Below the pieces are notes generated by a model. The model searched no databases. It was not told the origin of the DNA and saw only the letters and a program-made list of their open reading frames with translations. This document shows, in pieces, positions 1-4,727 of a stretch of DNA of 5,005 nucleotides (position 1 is its first letter; every line of letters starts with the position of its first letter). The position numbers and the translations under genes were made by a program. Origin of the DNA: SVTX01 sp045577415 (GTDB lineage: Bacteria > Bacillota > Clostridia > Oscillospirales > CAG-272); assembly GCA_045577415.1 (NCBI GenBank), contig JAZNII010000132.1:1-5005 (forward strand). The letters are read 5' to 3'.

Positions 1-1
1 C

Positions 2-661
2 ATAGCAAAGAATCCTACGAACGGTACTACGATACCGAAAACGAATTATGCCGAGAAGCAAGTCCTCGGCGACGAACAACTCGACCGATTCCTCGAAGAA
101 ATCAAGAAAGAGGAATATTGGTGTGACTTCTTCTACGTGGAGGTGATGACAGGACTGCGCCGTGGTGAGATCTGCGGACTCAAATGGAGTGATATCGACT
201 TCGATGCAAAAAAGCTACGAGTGCAACGGTCGGTATCGGCAAAGAGGGGCGGTGGAATCGTCATAGGCGAAACCAAGACGAACACGGGTACTCGCAATAT
301 CATCATGCCGCTGAGTGTTAGCGAGATACTGCTAAAGCGTAAGCGGACGGTGATAACCGAATGGGTGTTCCCGGCATTCTTAAATCCCGAACAGCCGATA
401 CACCCCGAAGCAGCTTACCGAAAGCTGAAGGTGATACTCAAGCACGCAGAGCTACCGCTGATACGCTTCCACGATCTCCGCCACACCTTCGCAACCCATG
501 CGATGAAGGGCGGTGTCGATGCCAAAACACTCTCTGGCATCCTCGGACACACAAACGCCTCGTTCACGCTTGATACCTACACCCACGTGACAAGCGATAT
601 GCAGAGAAATGCCTCGGCAGTGGTAGGTACTATGATGAAAAATATAATGTTAAAGGAGTAA
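2..661 (+). CDS. Tyrosine recombinase/integrase, catalytic domain (5' end outside window)
   Basis: Partial gene: the frame is open from base 2 with no start codon needed inside the window, so the N-terminal arm-binding and core-binding regions lie upstream. The 219 visible residues cover the catalytic domain of a tyrosine site-specific recombinase, which cuts and rejoins DNA through a 3'-phosphotyrosine link. Numbering from base 2, the catalytic set is complete: R53 (TGLRRGE), K92 (ETKTNTGTR), H157 and R160 (FHDLRHTFATH), H183 (LGH) and Y193 (TLDTYTHV). The visible start, NPTNGTTIPKTNYAEKQ, resembles the linker before the catalytic domain in clostridial transposon and ICE integrases of the Tn916 Int type. 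The last codons contain the ribosome binding site of the next recombinase, so the two genes are almost certainly co-transcribed and probably translationally coupled. A GTG at 137 is open in frame but lies inside the conserved domain and is not a credible start. Which element it moves cannot be told from this window. Confidence 0.93.
   Translation: MAKNPTNGTTIPKTNYAEKQVLGDEQLDRFLEEIKKEEYWCDFFYVEVMTGLRRGEICGLKWSDIDFDAKKLRVQRSVSAKRGGGIVIGETKTNTGTRNIIMPLSVSEILLKRKRTVITEWVFPAFLNPEQPIHPEAAYRKLKVILKHAELPLIRFHDLRHTFATHAMKGGVDAKTLSGILGHTNASFTLDTYTHVTSDMQRNASAVVGTMMKNIMLKE
653..658 (+). promoter_or_regulatory. Ribosome binding site embedded in the upstream gene
   Basis: AAGGAG ends directly before the TAA stop of the first recombinase and stands 7 nt before the ATG at 666. 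It fixes the start of the second recombinase. A ribosome finishing the first gene would stop on top of this site, which favours coupled translation of the two recombinases. Confidence 0.8.
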
Positions 662-665
662 GACT

Positions 666-2099
666 ATGGCAAAAAGAAAATACGGCGAAGGGAGTGTATT
701 CCAACGCAAAGATGGACGATGGGAAGGTCGTGTCGTGGTTGGATATCAGGACAACGGCTACCCAAAAACCAAAAGCGTTACCGCTAAAACTCAAGGCGAG
801 TGCAAAGAGAAGCTCCAAGCACTAAAGGAGCAATGCGGAAGAACGACCGATAGACTCAAGCCCGATATGTCATTCGGTGATTGGATAGACTTCTGGTATC
901 AGAATTTCTCCAAGCCGAAAATAAGGTTGACCACGCAGTTGAGCTACGAGGGACGAATCTATACGCACATCATCCCTGAAATCGGTAAGATACCGCTGAA
1001 CAAGCTCTCGCAGAACGACCTGCAACAGTTCTACGCAAGGCTGAAGAAAGGCGGTCGAAAGCGGTTCGTTGAGCAGTACGGAGAGGGCTTATCCGACAGA
1101 ATGGTACGCTCATGCCATACCACCTGCCGAACCGCGCTTGAAAAGGCGGTGGTGGAAGGACTTATCACGACAAACCCTGCGATAGGTTGTAAACTCCCGC
1201 CGAAGAAAGCAAAGGAGATGCAGGTGCTAACGCAGGCAGAAATCCTACGCTTCCTCACACAAGCCAAAGAGGAAGGATACTACGAAATGTTCCTCCTCGA
1301 GCTAACTACGGGAATGCGCCGAGGTGAGATCATAGGGCTGAAATGGCGTGACCTCAACCTGCAGACAGGCGAGCTTCGCATCACACGGCAGGTGGTAAAG
1401 ACAGGCAAATCAAGCGAAATATCCGTACCCAAGACCAAATCCTCGGTACGCACCATCCTCCTTCCGCCCGATATGGTGGCACTCCTCGCAGAGCTGAAAA
1501 AGCAGACCAAAGGCGAGTGGATGTTTCCATCACCTGTAAAAGAGGGTGAACCGAGAAATCCCACGGCGGTGTATCACCGATTCCAACTGATCCTTGAACG
1601 CTCTCACTGCAAGAAGGTACGCTTCCACGACCTACGGCATACCTTCGCTACGATGGCGTTAGAGAACGGCATGGATATTAAAACGCTCTCCGCTATGATA
1701 GGTCACATAAGCTCGGAAACCACCTTGAACATCTACAGCCATATCACCGACACCATGCAACAGCAGGCAGCGGTGAGGATTGACCGAGAAATCGGCGGTA
1801 CAAACGCAGAAATGCCCGAACCGCCGCCTCCCAAGGTAAGTGCCGAGCCAACCGAAGAAAACGCCACGGAAGAGGTTTTTGAGCCGTACAAGCCCAAGAT
1901 AAGAAAGAGTGGAACGGGATGCGTGACGATGATAAACGACCACCTCTACGAAGGACGGTTCACACCGAGAGTCAACGGCAAACGCATATCCAAGAATGTC
2001 TACGCAAGGACACGAGAGGAATGCGAAGAAAAACTCGCAGAGCTGATAAAAACGATGAAAGCGGAAATCGCCGAGATGAAAAAGTCGGCCAACGCCTAA
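666..2099 (+). CDS. Tyrosine recombinase/integrase with arm-binding-like domains at both ends
   Basis: Complete 477-residue site-specific recombinase. Domains in order: an AP2-like arm-type DNA-binding domain (about residues 6-55; GSVFQRKDGRWEGR then KSVTAKTQGECKEKL), a SAM-like core-binding domain (about 67-175), and the catalytic domain (about 187-375). The catalytic residues are all present: R218 (TGMRRGE), K256 or K258 (PKTKSSVR), H321 and R324 (FHDLRHTFAT), H347 (IGH) and Y357 (LNIYSHI). An acidic, proline-rich linker (about 383-410) follows. The tail (about 414-463) repeats the pattern of the N-terminal domain: KSGTGCV, YEGRF, GKRISKNVYARTREECEEKL. Integrases of this family usually run about 370-410 residues, so the tail is an addition. 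The start is set by AAGGAG 7 nt upstream. It follows the first recombinase by 4 nt and is probably in one operon with it. A strong hairpin follows the stop. The target site and partner element are unknown. Confidence 0.95.
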   Translation: MAKRKYGEGSVFQRKDGRWEGRVVVGYQDNGYPKTKSVTAKTQGECKEKLQALKEQCGRTTDRLKPDMSFGDWIDFWYQNFSKPKIRLTTQLSYEGRIYTHIIPEIGKIPLNKLSQNDLQQFYARLKKGGRKRFVEQYGEGLSDRMVRSCHTTCRTALEKAVVEGLITTNPAIGCKLPPKKAKEMQVLTQAEILRFLTQAKEEGYYEMFLLELTTGMRRGEIIGLKWRDLNLQTGELRITRQVVKTGKSSEISVPKTKSSVRTILLPPDMVALLAELKKQTKGEWMFPSPVKEGEPRNPTAVYHRFQLILERSHCKKVRFHDLRHTFATMALENGMDIKTLSAMIGHISSETTLNIYSHITDTMQQQAAVRIDREIGGTNAEMPEPPPPKVSAEPTEENATEEVFEPYKPKIRKSGTGCVTMINDHLYEGRFTPRVNGKRISKNVYARTREECEEKLAELIKTMKAEIAEMKKSANA

Positions 2100-2108
2100 A
2101 TGAAAGCA

Positions 2109-2132
2109 GGGGCGACCACGAACGGTCGCCCC
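2109..2132. terminator. Hairpin between convergent genes, probable terminator
   Basis: A perfect 9-bp GC-rich stem (GGGGCGACC at 2109-2117 pairs with GGTCGCCCC at 2124-2132) closes a 6-nt loop, 9 nt after the second recombinase stop. It is followed on the plus strand by TCAATATTT, which is only a weak U-tract. It sits between convergent genes and could serve both directions. Very similar GGGGCGACC hairpins are common between genes in Clostridia, so it may also be a dispersed intergenic repeat. Confidence 0.6.
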
Positions 2133-2133
2133 T

Positions 2134-2163
2134 CAATATTTGCGGTGCAGTAGGCAAAGAAAA
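2134..2163 (+). repeat. Left copy of imperfect 30-bp direct repeat
   Basis: This segment matches 3947-3976 at 25 of 30 positions without gaps, by hand alignment. The right-hand part (AGGCAAAGAAAA, 2152-2163) is identical in both copies. The only clustered difference is the triplet at 2144-2146 (GGT here, ACC in the other copy). The pair brackets the nuclease gene, the tRNA-Pro remnant and the minus-strand promoter. This copy begins directly after the terminator hairpin. It could be an att-like end or a target duplication. Its function is unknown. Confidence 0.5.
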
Positions 2164-2202
2164 GATTTACGATTATTACTGTTTTGTGTTAAATTGAAAA
2201 AG

Positions 2203-3546
2203 TTATATCACACCATATTTTTTGAAAAGATTTATTATAAATTCCTCAATTATTGCAACAATATTTTGCGAAGTAAACTCATGCCCACCGAAACGATAAA
2301 CATCGTAACCATATAGTTTTAGATTTCTGTCATCTCGCACCATAGAAGCATATTTCGAAGGAGAAGCAGTATCATCGTTGGCGTAGTGGTGTTTGCCATC
2401 AATTTCTATTACTACTCTGTGCCCATAAGGTAGCAATAAAAGAAAGTCCATTCGCTGAAGGACGTAGACTTGCCCCTTTCGCATCTTTGCGCTTTTAGGG
2501 TCATAATGGCAATATACTTGCGGAATTAATGCAGGAAGCTCATTGTTTCCTAACTTATGAATGAGATTATAATACGTTCGTATAAAAGTCACTTCAGGTT
2601 CAGAATCTAAAGATTTCTTCAGTCTATCTACCAAATTTTTTTCGATTTCAATATCATAATTTGTATTGCCTTTGTTCCACCAAGAGACCAAATCATGCCA
2701 AGAAAGACCATTGATAGATATCGGTAAATTGTAAAACAAGCATTTTTCTTCATCACCAACAATTTTCAATGTGTTTAAAAGAGAATCGTCGATTACGATA
2801 TCTGGTTTTGCGTCATACGCTCCAAAAATTATGTTTTGGATTTTTCCGCTAATTCCCGAAGATGCTTTTTCTAATTCATAAATTGGTTGTCCTGCGATAC
2901 TTTTTCGTTGTACTAATTGAAATCCTTCTGAACAAAGAATATGATTTAATTCCGATACATAATATTCTTGTTCGTTAGATTCCCGTATTGAAGGATTAAC
3001 AAGCGATTCCAAAAAAACAATCAATTGTTTATTGGATATATACATGAAGTCGAGCAAATCTTCAAATAACTCGTGATATGTTATATCATCATTTCTAATC
3101 ATATGTTGAATAACATATTCTTTGAGTGGAAATTGCTCGTTCCCTTGCACCACTGTTACTTGCATTTCATCAATGTTCCAAGTACAAGAAATTAAATGGC
3201 AAATATCAACCTTTCCTTCCAAATTGTTTTGAGAGCATAACCAATTTAAAATCATTCTTCGAGTAGTCATAGTAATCTCGAAAAAATCATCGTCTAAATA
3301 TGGCTCAACCTTCTTTACAAAAATACTATCACACCCATTAGCAATGATTTCCTTCGCAATTTCTTGTAATTCGGAAAAAGATTTTTTAGATAAACCGCTT
3401 TCCACATATAGGCGTTTACTATTCGTAGGATTCATTTTATCATCACATTGAATGGAATATTTCTCACAAATTGCCTTTAGCTCATATGCTTTATAATTGC
3501 GAAAAAAATCTACTAATATAGTTTTTAATGAATCGTACTCAATCAT
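2203..3546 (-). CDS. Putative defence protein: AbiJ-NTD3-like region plus PD-(D/E)XK/VSR-like nuclease
   Basis: Predicted 447-residue soluble protein with no signal peptide or membrane segment. The start is supported by AGGAG (minus strand, 3554-3558) 7 nt before the ATG. Residues 1-85 are not recognised. Residues about 88-225 follow the pattern I recall for AbiJ N-terminal domain 3 (TTRRMILNWL; VIQHMIRNDDI; FLESLVNPSIRES; a helical stretch; then EGFQLVQRKSIAGQPIYEL). A middle segment holds a GLSWHDLVSWW motif (280-290). The C-terminus looks like a restriction-endonuclease fold of the VSR/DUF559 kind: D367 (QRMDF), E381 and D383 with K385 and H386 (VIEIDGKHHY), then RDDRNLKLYGYDVYRFG (404-420). 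In such families this set binds metal and cuts DNA or RNA. It is convergent with the recombinases and AT-rich compared with them, which suggests separate acquisition. It lies just behind a terminator, so its expression may be conditional. The nuclease motif is clear; the AbiJ assignment is from memory of the family; the anti-phage role is inferred. Confidence 0.7.
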   Translation of the reverse strand: MIEYDSLKTILVDFFRNYKAYELKAICEKYSIQCDDKMNPTNSKRLYVESGLSKKSFSELQEIAKEIIANGCDSIFVKKVEPYLDDDFFEITMTTRRMILNWLCSQNNLEGKVDICHLISCTWNIDEMQVTVVQGNEQFPLKEYVIQHMIRNDDITYHELFEDLLDFMYISNKQLIVFLESLVNPSIRESNEQEYYVSELNHILCSEGFQLVQRKSIAGQPIYELEKASSGISGKIQNIIFGAYDAKPDIVIDDSLLNTLKIVGDEEKCLFYNLPISINGLSWHDLVSWWNKGNTNYDIEIEKNLVDRLKKSLDSEPEVTFIRTYYNLIHKLGNNELPALIPQVYCHYDPKSAKMRKGQVYVLQRMDFLLLLPYGHRVVIEIDGKHHYANDDTASPSKYASMVRDDRNLKLYGYDVYRFGGHEFTSQNIVAIIEEFIINLFKKYGVI

Positions 3547-3575
3547 CGTAAAACTCCTATCACTTTAATGAATTT

Positions 3576-3615
3576 AAGAAAAAACCTCTGATACGTTGTG
3601 AAATATCAGAGGTTT
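3576..3615 (-). terminator. Strong intrinsic terminator after the tRNA-Pro remnant, just before the nuclease gene
   Basis: Read on the minus strand, a perfect 12-bp stem (3604-3615 with 3582-3593) closes a 10-nt loop and runs into TTTTTTCTT (3584-3576). This is a textbook Rho-independent terminator. It starts at the last base of the tRNA CCA end, as expected for the native terminator of a tRNA-Pro gene. The predicted end lies about 30 nt before the nuclease start codon, so it would block transcription into that gene unless it is read through. Confidence 0.88.
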
Positions 3616-3659
3616 GGTCGGAGTGACAGGATTCGAACCTGCGGCATCGACGTCCCAAA
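3615..3659 (-). pseudogene. 3' half of a tRNA-Pro(UGG) gene, probable attachment-site remnant
   Basis: On the minus strand this 45-nt stretch reads as a tRNA from the anticodon loop to the 3' end. It has the loop TTTGGGA with anticodon TGG, the 3' anticodon stem CGTCG, a 5-nt variable loop, the T arm GCAGG-TTCGAAT-CCTGT (one G-U pair), acceptor strand CACTCCG, discriminator A and an encoded CCA. The 5' half is missing: the bases before the loop do not pair with CGTCG, and no CGGAGTG acceptor strand occurs upstream. A 3' half that breaks at the anticodon loop is the usual mark of integrase-mediated insertion into a tRNA gene, which rebuilds the intact tRNA at the other end. The fragment cannot work as a tRNA. 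With the native-looking terminator still attached, lower coordinates would be the chromosomal side of that event and higher coordinates the element side, by inference. Confidence 0.82.
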
Positions 3660-3666
3660 GAAATCT

Positions 3667-3705
3667 GCACCGATTTTTTCCTTGATTTACAAGGCTTTTC
3701 GGGGC
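3667..3705. repeat. Imperfect inverted repeat next to the tRNA remnant
   Basis: The centre is CCTTG-ATTTA-CAAGG (3680-3694), a perfect 5-bp inverted repeat. Outside it, GCACCGA (3667-3673) faces TCGGGGC (3699-3705), complementary at 6 of 7 positions, with unpaired T-rich or CTTT segments between. It could be a pair of recombinase core-binding sites at an att junction, or a decayed terminator of an integrase gene once located at higher coordinates on the minus strand. The sequence alone does not decide between these. Confidence 0.5.
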
Positions 3706-3775
3706 TTTTGAGTCCAAAAACGATGCTTTCAGGTGCTCTTGTCAGCACTGTTTCCACGTAGTCCGAAGCTGTAGA

Positions 3776-3794
3776 TGGTCAAAACTGTGGTCAA
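3776..3794 (+). repeat. Two TGGTCAA direct repeats spaced 12 bp
   Basis: TGGTCAA occurs at 3776-3782 and 3788-3794, about one helical turn apart, within the region between the minus-strand promoter and the tRNA remnant. Short repeats on one face of the helix near an att junction could be integrase arm-type sites. With only two 7-bp copies, chance is quite possible. Confidence 0.3.
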
Positions 3795-3868
3795 GCACAA
3801 ACCTCCCACAAATCATCGCCGCGGAATCAATCCATTGTCACTCACGAATAAATCTTATTAACGAAAAC

Positions 3869-3897
3869 ATTATACCATAAAACCTCGAAAATGTCAA
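3869..3897 (-). promoter_or_regulatory. Consensus sigma-A promoter reading toward the tRNA remnant and nuclease gene
   Basis: On the minus strand: TTGACA (3897-3892), a 17-bp spacer, TATAAT (3874-3869). All 12 consensus bases match at ideal spacing, so strong constitutive initiation near 3862 is expected. No convincing open reading frame follows before the terminator at 3576-3615. The only gene it can serve on this strand is the nuclease gene beyond that terminator. Confidence 0.85.
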
Positions 3898-3922
3898 GGA
3901 TACATATCAGATGATTTTGTAA

Positions 3923-3985
3923 CGCCGAGCAACTTCTCTCAACACGCAAAATTTGCACCGCAGAAGGCAAAGAAAACGCTCGGCG
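3923..3985. repeat. 8-bp inverted repeat enclosing the right direct-repeat copy
   Basis: CGCCGAGC (3923-3930) and GCTCGGCG (3978-3985) are perfect inverted complements separated by 47 bp. The right copy of the 30-bp direct repeat lies wholly in the loop and ends one base before the second arm. An A-run then a T-rich stretch follows on the plus strand. It may be a recombinase or regulator binding structure, or a weak terminator. No function can be assigned. Confidence 0.45.
3947..3976 (+). repeat. Right copy of imperfect 30-bp direct repeat
   Basis: Matches 2134-2163 at 25 of 30 positions. Its centre TGCACCGCA is the exact reverse complement of the centre of the left copy, TGCGGTGCA. The left part (3949-3960) also matches 3661-3672, next to the tRNA remnant, at 11 of 12 positions. 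It lies inside the loop of the 8-bp inverted repeat. This suggests a repeated recombination or protein-binding site. Confidence 0.5.
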
Positions 3986-4015
3986 AAAAAAGTCTTTTTA
4001 TTTTCGAAAAAGTGC

Positions 4016-4044
4016 TGGACTTTAACCGCCTTTTGTGGTATAGT
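4016..4044 (+). promoter_or_regulatory. Promoter for the small two-gene operon
   Basis: TGGACT (4016-4021, 4 of 6 to consensus), a 17-bp spacer, then TATAGT (4039-4044, 5 of 6). Initiation near 4051 would give a leader of about 25 nt carrying AAGGAGGT (4062-4069) 6 nt before the ATG at 4076. No operator is apparent. Confidence 0.65.
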
Positions 4045-4075
4045 TTGTGTTACCAAAAATCAAGGAGGTAACACA

Positions 4076-4333
4076 ATGGCAAGGTTTACAATTAAAGAGC
4101 TATACTATGACGATAAGTATTGTATCATGGGGGAGGTGGTCAAGGCAATCATGCAAAATCCAAATTGGGAGAACGCAGAGGATTTGGACACCATCCGTGA
4201 ACTTGAAATTATCCGTCAAACGCTGATAGCAGCAGAGAAAATGAAACATAATGGCGACTGTATTGCTGAGGGTGAACTCGGAGGTACAGTCGCTATCACT
4301 TTATTAGGAGGTACTGATGAAAAGCATGATTAA
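4076..4333 (+). CDS. Small hypothetical protein, 85 residues
   Basis: Family not recognised. The start at 4076 is chosen because a near-perfect AAGGAGGT (4062-4069) stands 6 nt upstream and a promoter lies at 4016-4044. The frame stays open upstream to 3953, but that part overlaps the promoter and ribosome binding site and is not coding. The protein is acidic and mostly helical in appearance, begins MARFTIKELYYDDKYC, has a glutamate-rich helix (about 34-58; DLDTIRELEIIRQTLIAAEK) and a glycine-rich end. There is no signal peptide or membrane segment. Its last 17 bp overlap the DUF6809-like gene, so the two are one operon and probably translationally coupled. The opening FTIKELYY resembles MIKELWY of its neighbour, perhaps an old relationship or chance. 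A small accessory or regulatory protein of a mobile region is a reasonable guess only. Confidence 0.75.
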   Translation: MARFTIKELYYDDKYCIMGEVVKAIMQNPNWENAEDLDTIRELEIIRQTLIAAEKMKHNGDCIAEGELGGTVAITLLGGTDEKHD

Positions 4334-4580
4334 AGAACTATGGTATGGAAACGTATGTCCACAAACTGACAGTAGAAACAATTCCCCAGAAATGAAAGAA
4401 CTTATGGAATATATGGCTCGACACCACAATGACTTAATCAAAACGATGTCAGACGAGCAGAAAGAGCTATTCGAAAAGTTTGATGATTGCTGGAGTGAGT
4501 ATACAAGCTTATCTGAATCCGCTATATTTGAATATGCTTTCAAACTTGGAATGCAGATAGCTATAGAAACGCTTAAATAA
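4317..4580 (+). CDS. DUF6809-like small protein, 87 residues
   Basis: Resembles the clostridial DUF6809 family as I remember it: an N-terminal MKSMIKELWYGNVCP (family pattern ILEALYYGN.CP), a central helix with a DEQKELFEKFDDCWSEYTSL stretch (about residues 46-65), and a C-terminal IFEYAFKLGMQIAIETL (family pattern F.YGF.LG). The family is small, helical, of unknown function, and frequent in Clostridia genomes, often near prophage and other mobile genes. AGGAGGT (4306-4312) lies inside the end of the preceding gene, 4 nt before the ATG, and the coding regions overlap by 17 bp, so both are translated from one mRNA. The length fits the family. There is no membrane segment or catalytic motif. 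The long minus-strand frame across it is a shadow. Confidence 0.85.
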   Translation: MKSMIKELWYGNVCPQTDSRNNSPEMKELMEYMARHHNDLIKTMSDEQKELFEKFDDCWSEYTSLSESAIFEYAFKLGMQIAIETLK

Positions 4581-4588
4581 AAGGCAGC

Positions 4589-4622
4589 ATGGAGATTAAT
4601 CTTTACGTGGATTAGTCTCCAT
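4589..4622. terminator. Hairpin after the small operon, possible terminator
   Basis: A 13-bp stem with one G-U pair (4589-4601 with 4610-4622) closes an 8-nt loop, starting 8 nt after the DUF6809-like stop. The following ATATTACATTG is a poor U-tract on the plus strand. The position fits the end of the two-gene transcript, but the terminator strength is doubtful. Confidence 0.5.
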
Positions 4623-4664
4623 ATATTACATTGATAGAATATCTCAATTATTTTTGACAAACTA

Positions 4665-4693
4665 TTGCAATATTTTATATTTTGTGATATAAT
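4665..4693 (+). promoter_or_regulatory. Extended -10 promoter for the last gene
   Basis: TATAAT (4688-4693) is preceded by TG one base upstream (extended -10) and by TTGCAA (4665-4670, 4 of 6 to consensus) at 17 bp. A perfect TTGACA also lies at 4654-4659, with an alternative TATATT (4676-4681) at 16 bp, so two overlapping promoters are possible. Both read into the gene at 4728. Confidence 0.7.
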
Positions 4694-4727
4694 ATACCAA
4701 GAAATTAAAAACAAGGAGGTGAAACGG

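Larger units (their letters stand above)
3576..3862 (-). ncRNA. Predicted untranslated transcript or leader of about 285 nt, possibly attenuated
   Basis: Inferred from a perfect promoter at one end and a strong intrinsic terminator at the other. Open frames inside are short and cross the tRNA remnant or lack ribosome binding sites; the best ATG frame is 23 codons (start near 3816) with no clear Shine-Dalgarno site. The RNA would contain the inverted repeat at 3667-3705 and the tRNA-Pro 3' half. It could be a stable small RNA, a leader controlling the nuclease gene by termination, or simply a relic transcript. A segment reading GAGGTTT (minus strand, 3805-3799) could pair with the first arm of the terminator, which would be an antiterminator. 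Seven bases is weak evidence. Confidence 0.35.
3616..4015. other. Non-coding junction region
   Basis: No credible gene is seen here on either strand. The stretch holds the tRNA-Pro remnant, an imperfect inverted repeat, two TGGTCAA repeats, a minus-strand promoter, an 8-bp long-range inverted repeat and the right copy of the 30-bp direct repeat. The short frames do not look like proteins. The density of repeats and the broken tRNA mark it as a recombination junction or the decayed end of an integrated element. Confidence 0.6.

Noticed and set aside
3560..3757. A 65-codon minus-strand open frame starting at a GTG
   Set aside because: It runs straight through the tRNA-Pro remnant and the terminator hairpin, has no good ribosome binding site, and its arginine- and serine-rich product looks like translated tRNA sequence.
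3745..3816. A 23-codon minus-strand frame with two GACCA-rich codon runs, possibly the tail of a lost integrase
   Set aside because: Too short to assign; it has no clear ribosome binding site and no conserved recombinase residues. It is kept only as a hint that an integrase gene may once have ended here.
3576..3862. A T-box riboswitch, considered because the leader ends in a terminator before a gene and contains tRNA-like sequence
   Set aside because: No T-box sequence or AGGGUGGNACCGCG-like antiterminator motif is visible, and the downstream gene is not an amino-acid gene; the tRNA-like part is a plain 3' tRNA half.
3953..4075. An N-terminal extension of the 85-residue gene
   Set aside because: The extra 41 codons overlap the promoter and the strong AAGGAGGT site, and translate to a basic low-quality sequence; the ATG at 4076 is far better supported.
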